Source of the DNA: Mansonella perstans
Taxonomy: Eukaryota > Nematoda > Chromadorea > Rhabditida > Onchocercidae
Length of the DNA stretch: 64,000 nucleotides
Reading direction: 5' to 3'
NCBI GenBank assembly: GCA_037074765.1
Contig: JBAMDO010000091.1
Span: forward strand, 144,912 to 208,911
How positions within the stretch are numbered: the first letter of the stretch is position 1; every line of letters starts with the position of its first letter. The notes below the pieces were generated by a model. It had not been told where the DNA came from and did not search any database. It worked only from the letters and a program-made list of their open reading frames with translations. Shown here piece after piece: positions 52,093 to 62,500 of the stretch. The translations under genes and the position numbers were made by a program.

Positions 52093-53722
52093 ACGCATTG
52101 TAATCTCTATTTAGCTTTATAAATGATAAAATCTTAATTAAATCATTTATCATTTCTCGCTAGAATCCGTTGTATATCATTTCATTTATAGCGCTATATG
52201 ATTTATAGCTATTATAGAGCTAATTTTTTAAACATTTAAAAGACAAATCAAAAATATTGAGTATCAGTGTCTGCGTCCTCAATTTATTTACTAATTTCAT
52301 TAGAGATGATTGGACAGTAAGCATTTTTATAGAAAACAAGATTTTGCCGTTATTAAAAAAATCAATTATATTTTCATTGTTGCTTATTCGTTAGATAAAA
52401 AACAATGCCATGTTACCCCTGAAATTAATTTTACGAATGATTTGAAACTTATTTCTAGTTAAAGCAAAGAAAATTGATGAAAAAGATTGAAATTAAAATT
52501 CAGAGCAACCACATGAAAAACATTTTACTTTAAATCATCATTTAGCTAAATCAACCTTTTCGTGCTATATGCTTTTCTGCTTTTGAGAACATCAGAAACA
52601 ATAGTACAAAAAAATAATAGTACAAAAAATCTTCGTAGAAAAGCAATCACAACTATCCTTAATTGATCTAAAATTAGTTGGCAGCTTAAATTAACTATGA
52701 AACAAATCAATTAACACTGACAACCAGCGGTTTTAAAACGTGCTTTGACGAAAAATCAAATTTGACAATTTCGGAAGTAAAAATCGTCACTTATTTTATT
52801 CATTGTTTTTTTTGGGAAGTTTTCGTGTAAAAAAAAAAAAAAAAAAGTACAAAATGAAATATTATAATTTCAATATTATCAAAAAATGTCATCGATAAGT
52901 GTCTAAATAACCTTGGTGTAAATAACAATGGTTCATATATTGTAGTTCAACTGAAATGCAAACTTGAAACATGCGAGTGTTATGTAAATTTATATTTGAT
53001 TTCTTCAGCTCAGTTTTCGTTTATTTACATGAAGAACGTTTTTATCATGATCTTTTAACTGCTCAGAATATTGGACCGATAGCGATTGAAGCACCAATTT
53101 GCGACAGTTTGATTTTTGAAGCAGTAGCATGAATATAAATTATCATCCCGAAAATGTTAAGATGATTTATCTTTAATAAATAAGTAAACTGTGGGCATAG
53201 TCGTTGACATATTACTTGTCAGTTTTGCAATGAAAATTACCATTAAACATTCGCGACTTTAAAGAAATGAATCTTTAAATGATCTTTTTTGTTGCATGTG
53301 GATAATCTTTTTGATCGATTTTAATGATTCCAGCAGATTGTAGAATTACTTTTTGGGATATCTACAAGAGATTATACATCATCATTTCTTGAAATTAATG
53401 TAAGAGATGTTATAATGGCTAATCATTCTTACTCCATTAATCATTAAATGATCGAAATGCAATTTAATTTAGCTTTACTGTTGATATCCATTTAGCAAAA
53501 AAAAAAAGTTATCTGACTGCTTCTTTAAGAAATGAAAAATTACTTTATTTTATCAACTTTATAAGCAACCGACTGAAGTTTTGTTGTGTGCAGACCATTT
53601 TTTCACACGCAAACATTAGCAGCAAACAGAATTATTCGTATCACTCTGAACCATTCTCCAATAACCATTTTTTTCACTACCAATTAAGGATAGACGATTT
53701 AAAAAAAAAAACGTTCCTTAGA

Positions 53723-53848
53723 TATGGCCTTGACGCGTCATCATAACCCGCCAGGAGAAAAAAGCCGTAATTTCATCGGCCGTAGATCTTGTAGCAATTT
53801 ATCCTCCTTAGCCAAAGTTTTTCAAATTGTTTCTTTATTCAAACAATG
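53723..53848 (+). other. Small GC-richer open frame of unknown meaning
   Basis: An ATG-started frame of 41 codons (MALTRHHNPPGEKSRNF, then a serine-rich stretch) lies in a patch noticeably less AT-rich than its surroundings. It could be a first exon, a relic, or chance. No partner exon or conserved motif was found. Confidence 0.2.
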
Positions 53849-54639
53849 ATTCTGAATAATACTTCTTCATCCATGATGCGGATTTTTGATAGCGCTTGAT
53901 TGTTGCTGAAAACTCTTCCTTTTTATGATGTTATCACAAGAAATTTTTCAAAAAACTAAGTATTAACCATGTAACCATATGATTTTAAGTGAAATTGCCT
54001 TCCTAAACAAATTCAAATAAAGCAAGAAAGTATTAGCAAATCGGGCTTGGAAACTGCCATAGATTTCTGTACTACAAAATTAGAAAGTTATTTTAAAACT
54101 ATTACTGATTTGTTTATATATTGTATAAATAAATAACACTATTGAATCAAAACCATCAAGAAATTTGAGTACGGTTCACAATCTACTTAGAGCTCACTAA
54201 CTAATACAATTTCTGGATTTTTTTCAATTTTTGGTTGGATGTAGAAAAGCAATAAAAAATGATGGGATCGTTAGGGATGGTCGTAGAAATTGTCGTCGAA
54301 TGACTTTTTTTTAATAAAAATATACTTTCATTATCTACAACTTCTGGAAACTTTTCAAAATTTGAACAGTACGCTTCTAGTTGAATGTTGAATGCATGAG
54401 AAGTAGCGCTAAAGCGCAAGTTGCGGTAAGAGGTATGGATATATCTGGCTTAAATTGATTTATAGACATTAAAGCTTTTCGGCAATAATTAAGGAATAGT
54501 GAGATTCTAAAATAATTGCAAACATTCAGCAATTTTTCTCATTGATTTTGATAAAGTTTTTCCATTAAATTTGAATTGCATGTTGTTTTAGATATGAAAC
54601 TGCTATTACTGTTATGTAGTTCCACCACATCTTTTTTGA

Positions 54640-54905
54640 TACGATTGAACTAGGCACTGTCATGCAATGGAATACCGTACTTGGAACCATAAATCAGGAG
54701 AAGTGCAATGGAAAAGGAAATAAGGCAGTAGCAGGAAGGGCATGATTTTTGACATGAAAATGTCCTGCTCATGTTCCTGCCGCTGCTACTGCTCGTGCTG
54801 GTACTGGTGATATCAATAAACTGGGCGGAGCGGGGCAAGGTGGGATTTCGGTGGATGGGGTGAAGCAGGGTCCATTGTTGTCCATCCGCTCTATAAAACT
54901 ATTTA
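54640..54905 (+). promoter_or_regulatory. GC-rich patch with TATA box upstream of peptide gene
   Basis: A compact G/C-rich island in otherwise AT-rich DNA, ending in CCGCTCTATAAAAC (TATAAA at 54892-54897). It lies about 0.8 kb before the start codon of the secreted peptide gene and could be its promoter with a 5' untranslated exon. A minus-strand open frame across 54650-54838 is serine/threonine-rich and probably a composition artefact. Confidence 0.35.
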
Positions 54906-55683
54906 ACTACCCGTGCTAAAATCAGTCCTTTCTGTGACAGTTAGGAATATAAGCTGGACTCTTATCCTCTTTTAGAACTTGGCTGACTGTATCAGATTTC
55001 CTCATTTAATTTTTCCTAATTTGTACTGCTCAGCAGGACTGCAAAAATATGACAATGTTTACGTAACCAAACAGACTTTAAGCAAATTAGCTTTCGTTTT
55101 TTAAAATACCGTCACTGTCACATTATTCTCTCCCTTGATAATTTTGAGTGGAAAAAAATATCAAACGAATGTGTAGACTCTATATATCTTAAAATTCAAA
55201 TCAGAATTGGAATAAAATTCATTCTCAAATACTGATAAACTGAATTTGTAGATTGCAAAGTAGTCATTTGAATGACTAATTTGCAATTGCAGCCTTTACG
55301 GACATATTTATGGTCTTAAATGTTTGAATTATTTGTTTTAGTTGGTTTAACTTAATTCGATTTTTCTAGCTCTCTTCATGTTTGTTTTCCTGTATAAAAT
55401 GCCTGTATTTTATTTTACATTTAAATTGTTATATCTACAAATTTAATAATAAATATTATCATCATTAAAATCAGCACAGCCTCATAATCATATCATTGAT
55501 AACTTTCAAGTGATCATTTCATGCATCATAATTTTAACATGATCATAATCATAATGCATCATATACATTAATCACACTAATCCTATTGAAATACTGCAGA
55601 TGTTATTTATATGATATAATTAATTGTCATCAAATTTTTTTTCATGCCTGAATACGCTCGTAATCATTCGATATATATTATAG

Positions 55684-56429
55684 ATGAAGACGATCTCTGT
55701 ATTGCTGCTGTCGGCAATATGCGTCATCTTATCTTCAGGTGTCAGGGATGAATGCATGGAACGCTATAAAATATGTTCTGTGAAAGATCGCTTTACAATG
55801 CAAAAAATATGTCGAAAAAGCGGCGGACTATTGAAGTATACACTGAAATATGCTGGTAAAGGTCTGTTAAAAAGTAAATAACTGACTAACAGTTGATTTT
55901 AAATTTCAAAATGTAATGGACAAAGTAATACGAACAAAACAGCAGAAGATAATCCTTGAATATGTAGGAAAATAGGAGACATTCGTGAGAAAAAGTCAAA
56001 TCAGTCATTATTTGAAGGAAATGACTTTAATATCTGCTTAATCCATTTTTGAACCTAAGTTAAATGCTTGATTATTCCTTAGAAAGTTTTGGATATTTAA
56101 TTGTTTCCCATTGAATTAGTGGGCCAATAGAGAATAAACGGGATTTTTGATCAACATTAATGAATAAAAAATTTATATTCGTAGAAGTTTTAGGGTGATT
56201 CTATTACATGCTTAATGAAGCTTTTGCAAAATATTTCACATTGCTTTTCTATTAGTTAGCTAACTTCATGTCGAAATTTTTCATCAGGTTTAGTAATTTT
56301 ACCCTATTTGATTCCTTTTCAGAGATAATTTCGAACTGCTGTCAGCCAAATGGCTGTGCCAAGCAATATTTATGTGACTTTTGTGAAAATTCATGTTGTC
56401 AAATTGCGGTTGATATGATTATGAATTAA
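55684..56429 (+). CDS. Secreted cysteine-rich peptide, probable insulin-like
   Basis: Two exons, 55684-55873 and 56323-56429, join in phase to 98 residues. Residues 1-19 form a signal peptide (MKTISVLLLSAICVILSSG). The mature part has ten cysteines, at 24, 31, 43, 69, 70, 75, 81, 84, 88 and 89. C31 and C43 are 11 residues apart, as in an insulin B chain. NCCQPNGC with C84 gives CC-x4-C-x8-C, close to the insulin A-chain pattern. A basic, glycine-rich link of about 25 residues separates them and the single intron interrupts it, as in insulin genes. Extra cysteines before the B-like part and after the A-like part suggest additional disulfides, known in nematode insulin-like peptides. The extra C81 and final CC are unusual, so another disulfide-rich secreted peptide family is possible. 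Confidence 0.7.
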
Positions 56430-58252
56430 TCGATTTTGTGGAAATGAATCCCATCATGCAGCACATATTTGCTCAAGAAAGTCAAATTAATCACTAATTG
56501 GTCGTATCAGCACTTCGAGTCTTTCCTATAAACAGTCCGTAATTGCAAATGTATTGAAAACAACAAATGTATTTTAGGTTTTAGATAATACTGTATTTTA
56601 ATACTGCATACTGTATTTTAATGCACTAACGCACACTACTTGTGATGCTAAAAAAGATCTTACCGTATTATTTCTAATCTTTAATAGCTCACTTAAAATT
56701 CGCCCTGTTTTGCATTACGGATAAAATTTTTTCTAAGGTATATAATAGCGCATGTTATATTTTAATGAATAATGTAATGTGTTATTATTAAATGATTGCT
56801 TAGAATAATGCTAGCGTCATTTGTCAACGTTCTGTGCTACAATTAAACAAGCAATTTGAGTATTCGAATACTTGAATACTTTAGCATGCGTGGAATAAAT
56901 TATTTGTCCTTTAATCCTTTTATTTATCTTCCTTTCTTCATTGAGTAATATTTATTATTGCATTAAATTTTATCTTCCCATTTATTAATTGGTTTCATCA
57001 ATTTCAAAAATGAAAGGAACAATGAAATACGATATGCGTGGGTGGTGGGTAAGTTTCAAGTTTCAGGACAAATTTGACTGCTTAGATAAGTTTTTTAAAA
57101 GTGATATGAATGCGATGAACTTTTATCTCAACTTTTATTCTAGTCAATTTTTCATCGCTACTACCATTTTCATTTAAAAAATTGCTTCACCGGTGCTACT
57201 GTCATGTCATTCAGTCCTATTGCTGTAAACATATTGCACTCTCCCTCTCTCCATAATAAATATAGATAGTGCCAGTGTGTCATTCTCTATCTAATTCCAT
57301 TACTGTGAATATACTGTACGTTCTCTTAATATAGTGTCAGTTATTTCCATAGCACTTTTCTACTTATCATCATGTCACCACTAATGAAAGGCTAATCGTT
57401 AAGCAATAGGTTTGCTTAAGGAAAATGTTTAAGTTTGATAAATCATAAGATACTTTGAACTGAACAGTACCAATTTATTCGTTCATCTCGTATTTTTCAT
57501 GAGCAATTAAGCGATAAATGAAAAGCACAACATAGAATAAGTCACCATTGGGATAATAAGATATAGTCCAATGTTGATCTCCATCTTGCTTTTGTCATAT
57601 AATTCATTTCATCATTGCTTAGCTAAGTTCTTCCTTGTCCCTCTCATTTTAATGATAGCAGATATCATGTTAGATAGGTGCATAGGTGTAGTAGAACTTC
57701 GATTGGATCAATGTTAATGTACAAAAAACACCGAGTAGTTTTTGAGAAAAGGAGTGAACGATCTTCCAAATGACATACGGTTGTTGTTAAGTTGGTGCGA
57801 AGGTCAGTGCAATGGTTTGCTGGATGTATGTCGTAGCTACAGAAGACGCAGATGGTTGACCTGAGTTGTACTATTTGGAGCAAGTTAGTGTCAGTGTCCG
57901 TATTTGAAAGATTGAATATGATAAAAAATGCACCCGTCTCTGCGCAAACAACACATGTCGGTAGGGAGCTACATACCATCCACGAAGGACATCAAATGGT
58001 CCTAGCATGACAGTTCGGATATGGCAAGCCATCATCCCCTTTTCCTTCCTTATTTTGCCCATCTTCACATATTTGCATAACACTGAAATACAGCGGAAGC
58101 CTTCCCTGAAGCGTTCGAAGGCTTAGGTAAAGTGAAGGTCGTCATTGGTTATCGTATCTCTGCTTTTGACCACTAGTCCCAAACTATATTAAATGTTGGA
58201 TGCCATTCCTTGCGGTAATTGTAGACGTGATTAGTATCAGAGCAAAATAGAC
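56430..58252. other. Gene-poor interval with degenerate duplication
   Basis: No supportable gene. The interval 57200-57350 contains two diverged copies of a roughly 70-bp segment (GTCATTC, then TGCTGTAAACATATTGCA versus TACTGTGAATATACTGTA). The block at about 57660-58160 is clearly less AT-rich than its surroundings, with two overlapping minus-strand open frames (57665-57979 and 57871-58083). Neither resembles a family I know. It may be an untranslated exon, a non-coding RNA or foreign-derived sequence. Confidence 0.4.
57206..57345. repeat. Degenerate tandem duplication
   Basis: Two imperfect adjacent copies, roughly 57206-57278 and 57279-57345. They are related by shared words around GTCATT, ACTGTGAATAT / GCTGTAAACAT and AATATAG-T-AGTG. 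The divergence indicates an old duplication. Confidence 0.4.
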
Positions 58253-58756
58253 ATGATACATACTATTAATAAGGCTCCAAAGGAAAAAAAAGCTTTTACT
58301 TTATCAGTACTTTCAAGCAATAATATCAATCGAAATCTTGGTTTAATTATTGATCCGCCTAGTAAATTGATCTCTCAGGAATCTTGTGCAAAGTTTGCTA
58401 TATGCAGAAGCGGTTTAGGTTTGACAAGACACTATTTTTTGGAAATCAGATGTTATTTATCTAATGTATTTAATCTTATGGAATATATGAAGTGGAAATT
58501 TCGACATTAGAAAAATTTTCAACAAACAAGTGAGAGCAATAGTGCGCCAGCATACCTTCTAGATGACTCGTTACTCACTGGTAAATGGGCTGAAAATCGT
58601 AAAAGGGACAGATAGGAAATTTCAACAGTTAGTGATCGTGAAATACATTTGTTGAAAAATGATGTTTTTCTTGCTAAAAAACCTTATCTGATTCTTAAGT
58701 TAGATATGGCAACTAAAATATATAAGAATGGACCTCGAAAGCATCATTTTCCGTAA
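58253..58756 (+). pseudogene. Reading frame interrupted by two TAG codons
   Basis: One frame runs 168 codons from ATG 58253 to TAA 58756 and is broken only by TAG at 58508-58510 and 58613-58615. The translation has protein-like composition on both sides (NINRNLGLIIDPPSKL; LLDDSLLTGKWAENRKRD; HLLKNDVFLAKKPYLILK), but I do not recognise it. The first TAG could be removed by a 45-nt intron in phase (GTATTTAAT to ACATTAG). No such solution fits the second TAG. It may be a decayed gene, an unrecognised short-intron gene, or chance. Confidence 0.3.
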
Positions 58757-59239
58757 TCATAAATGTCAAAGTGTACATCGCACCAAAAATTATTTTCTGG
58801 GGATGCAAATGCGAAATGTGAAATCTGATGTATTAGATGAATTTAAAAGATCAAATCATCTTTCTCATTGCATATGAACATAAAGCCTCAGCATTAAAAT
58901 GTTTACTTAACTAATTTACTTTATTATTAATTCTGAAAGAGTAACATCAAAATATCCAATAATTTCGGTCGTTAACATATGATGAAGCAACACATATATG
59001 ATGAGGCCAGTGGCAGCTTTATGATGGAAACTGAAGACTCACCGTTGTGACTCTCAGCTATATCTACTTGCAGGAAACTATTTGATCTTGAATGCTTCTA
59101 CTCTTACTACTTATTCAGCTGCTTTTTCGGTACAAACTGTTGTAATGATTGTATGCTAGCTTGCTCCAAATCGAACACTTCGTCAGAATAAAAAATCTAT
59201 TATGCAGCCGCGTTTTTTCTTCAACTTAGGGATTCCTGA
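58757..59239. other. Spacer before the exonuclease relic
   Basis: No supportable gene. On the minus strand about 59090-59180 is open and protein-like (SDEVFDLEQASIQSLQQF, ending in TAG). It lies directly downstream of the exonuclease III relic, so it could be a further piece of the same transferred bacterial DNA. I cannot assign it to a family. Confidence 0.3.
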
Positions 59240-59511
59240 CACACATACAACATGTGCATGGTCGGATGGGTTTTCCAGCTGTGCAGCCTACTATCTATAT
59301 AACTTGTTTCTAACTTATCAATAACTTGCGGTGATAGCAGCATATGATCTATTCGCATTCCTTGATTATTTCTTAGTGAACTGTCTTGACAGTGCCACCA
59401 AATAAACTGTTGTAAATTTGGGTTGGATGTTCTAAATTCGTCTTTAAACCGGAGATTCAGGATTGCTCTTAATTTCTCGCGTTCTTTTGTATGAAATGGC
59501 AGGAGAAGGGG
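59240..59511 (-). pseudogene. xth: Decayed bacterial-type exonuclease III (xthA) fragment, probably Wolbachia-derived
   Basis: The minus-strand translation from about 59511 reads FHTKEREKLR, FKDEFRTSNPNLQQF, FIWWHCQDSSLRNN, QGMRIDHMLLSPQVIDKLE and YIDSRLHSWK. After a frameshift near 59270 it reads PSDHAHVVC. This is the C-terminal third of exonuclease III: W/Y-x-W, NxGxRIDHxLLSP and the catalytic SDHxPV box (here SDHAHV). The NQGMRIDHMLLSP block is the bacterial form; animal APEX1 has GWRLDYFLLS. The fragment is truncated upstream by a TAG at 59512-59514, frameshifted, intronless and flanked by AT-rich nematode DNA. Filarial genomes commonly carry nuclear Wolbachia fragments, so that is the inferred source. 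It cannot encode an active enzyme. Confidence 0.8.
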
Positions 59512-62500
59512 CTACTTGGATGATATCCTAGTGGTAGGCTTAAATCGCAACGCTCGCATAGTCGTGTATCAGCTATTTACATGACACCACTTTTGTTTCA
59601 ATATTTGCGAATTAACCACCTTAAAGACTCACCTGCGTGTTTATTTCTGAATTTCTCAATAATTATGTTACACAGAAAAATGATAAGTAAAAGAGATGGA
59701 CTGAACTGATGGTTTGCGGTGAATTACGTTTGGGTTAAAGTCAATTTTTCATATATGCTTAGTTCTAGGAACTTAAAGATACTTAATTCACTAAATTTTC
59801 CGCGCTGATTTTTACATCATGAAAAACAAAATTTGCAGTAAATTCAACGAACTGACAAAGATCTTGCTTTTTTGGAATGCGTGAAACGGACAATATTACT
59901 TTCGCATTTTTTCAATCATCACTGCATCAACACAGAATGATAAAAATTGCAGGTGATCAGCGATAAAGATCATGACCATTGATCAGCAACTAGGAAATGC
60001 ATATTAAGTTTTACAACTTCTGCAAATTTCTAAGAAAAATAATGAATATATGTAGATTTCCAACAAAACCTGTGAAGCGAAAATATCAACGAAATCGCGG
60101 GATTGGCTAATCTATATTCACATGCTTACAACGTGATTGGCTATTGGCATTTACGGGCAATGAACTTACTGAGATTTGTTCGACACGGCCAATTACAATA
60201 ATTGGTAATGAATTTAAAATTAAAAATTTGAATTCCGAGAAGTTTGCTGCTATTGTCGTGCTACATGTATATTCAAAATATCATTTATAACACGAAAAAC
60301 ATAATTTGATATCATACTGTCGAATTCCTGACACACACACACACAGCAAACCGAAATTCGCGATACAGCAGAAGCGAGCTTTTCACATTGTTATTTCTTC
60401 CTCAAAAAATAAAACGTTACACTGGAAATGGAAAGAAAAGTTTATCAAGTGGGAAAGCAAATGAAGTCATAAAAAGAGTGTACATTTTTCACTGAAGACG
60501 GGTTTTGTATTATCCGAATTAAAAGGAAACATAGGAGCGGTTTGTTATTGATGAACCGAACCGACTCACAGCAATCCAGTCAGTTCTGAAAATATTATCG
60601 CTTGAAGTAACGCGATGAAAATTCACAATGCTACCAATATGTAAAACGATAAATACATAAGCATAACAAACTTGAGAAACATCTTTGCAATTCCAGATAA
60701 AACTAATTACCATTGTGATGCAATAAATTAATATAAAACACAATTCTCATATGCGAGAATTTTAACTTTGTCTAAATTTTTCCTACATTACCGTAAATCA
60801 TTGCCAAAATGTAAACATCTGGTCAAGTTACGATTTTTCAATGTCAGAAATAATAGCGAAACTTAACAACTGCCTTTTGATGAAAAAATATCCCAAGTAA
60901 AAAGTTTGAAACAATTTTCAAGACATGGTGTCTCAATTCTGCTCTTATTTCAATTCCGCGTCATCATTATATTAAACATCATCAATTTTCAGCAGTTGCA
61001 TCTGTTCATGATCAAGTTTTATCACTGTGATTAGTCGAATGACTGTTGATCCTATTTCTTTGGTTGCAATGCTATCAAGACTCTAGTATCTCAAATATTA
61101 CGTGAGATGATTGACAAGGAAAATTGTTGTGTCAAGAAAACAGCAACAAGGATGAAGTAATTTCTTTATATTTAGGTCATTTAGGAGTAGAAATTTGAAT
61201 AAAATCTGCGAAATGACTGTATGTTAAATGGTAAATGATGCATTATAAAATAATCTAAATAATGATGATATCTTTTCAAGCAATCAGAAACCCTCTTTGA
61301 TGATTACTTTTCTTTGACAGTGTTTTCTTGATTGAACAATTTCTACAGTTACTTTAACAGATTAGGAAGCAGAACTTTGTAAAAATTAAACTCATATTTG
61401 TCGCAATTTTTACAAAACATTTATTTTTCGTTGTTTTTTCTACTCTTTCTACTTATGTTTCAATTATTTTTTAAATCACACTGACAAAGAAAGAAAGCAG
61501 AAACTGATAACTATTATAATCAATTATTAAAAAAATTTCTGGAAATCTTTTAAGAAATTTTTTGCAATTCGATTGCAATATTTTGAATTAGATGACAAAT
61601 CAAAATCACTTAAGAAATGAAATTGAATTAAGAAATTGAATATTACTTGATTCAAAATTCCGTTTTTTGTTGTTATCTGAAATGACATTATGTAAATTTT
61701 AACTCGATTAGAAATTTATGTGGTTTTTTAAATATAAAATGAACTCTATAACTTCTGATAATAATTTATGCAATGTTAATAAAATAAAGAAATCAAAAAA
61801 TTAGTAGCAAAAAAATGCATTAAATCAGTATTTGAAAGATTTTATCATTTTTCAAACAATCCCCGTAAAAAATTTTTTTGTCGGCGACATTGAAAAAATG
61901 ACTGTATCTATGAAATTTGCTCAGAAGGAAGAAATGAATAAACGTATTACTTTGAAGTATCGTATTGTTGCATCGATACGTAACTCATCAAGGATAGCGT
62001 TGTTTTACCTAAATTTATAGCATTATACTATATAATCAGGACAATAATTACCGTAATGCCGCAATTGGTTGTTGTGATATAGATTGTGAAATATGCAAAT
62101 ACAACTTCTTGCAATATAAAAAAACATCAACTTCAATGCTAGGGTTGTACCTACTGCATGTATCAACCAAGTAACACCTGTATCCAGTTTATTGAAGCAA
62201 CTTTCTTGATGCATTCTAGAATATTATCAAGGCAATGAGATTTCTCGGCACAATCTTAATTGTCAAGAACTACAGAACGAAAACTTGCATTGTTTGATTG
62301 TTTCCAAATATTGCTTTGCGAAGACGACCGCTTTCCAAATAATTATGCAAATTTGCGTAATTCTTTTTTTTCAGATGCTTTGTTAAATAGATTTGCAACA
62401 TTAGCTACCATTCATTCAATAAGACCTTCGGTTTTGGGTTCTTTTGACTATCCAATTTTGATATACCTACACTACTTTTTCGCAATTTCACCAAACTATA

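Larger units (their letters stand above)
47404..55683. other. 8.3-kb gene-poor interval
   Basis: No exon I can support. AATAAA near 47611 may serve the acyl-CoA synthetase gene. Notable contents are the long inverted repeat at 49540-50215, the microRNA-like hairpin at 52005-52092, a small GC-richer open frame at 53723-53848, and a GC-rich patch at 54640-54905 with a TATAAA box. Open frames at 48417-48644, 50355-50600 and 50563-50868 have no recognisable motifs. Confidence 0.5.

Noticed and set aside
58100..58128. Hairpin AAGCCTTC...GAAGGCTT with GTTCGAA, considered as a tRNA T-arm
   Set aside because: No acceptor stem, D-arm or anticodon arm at the right distances.
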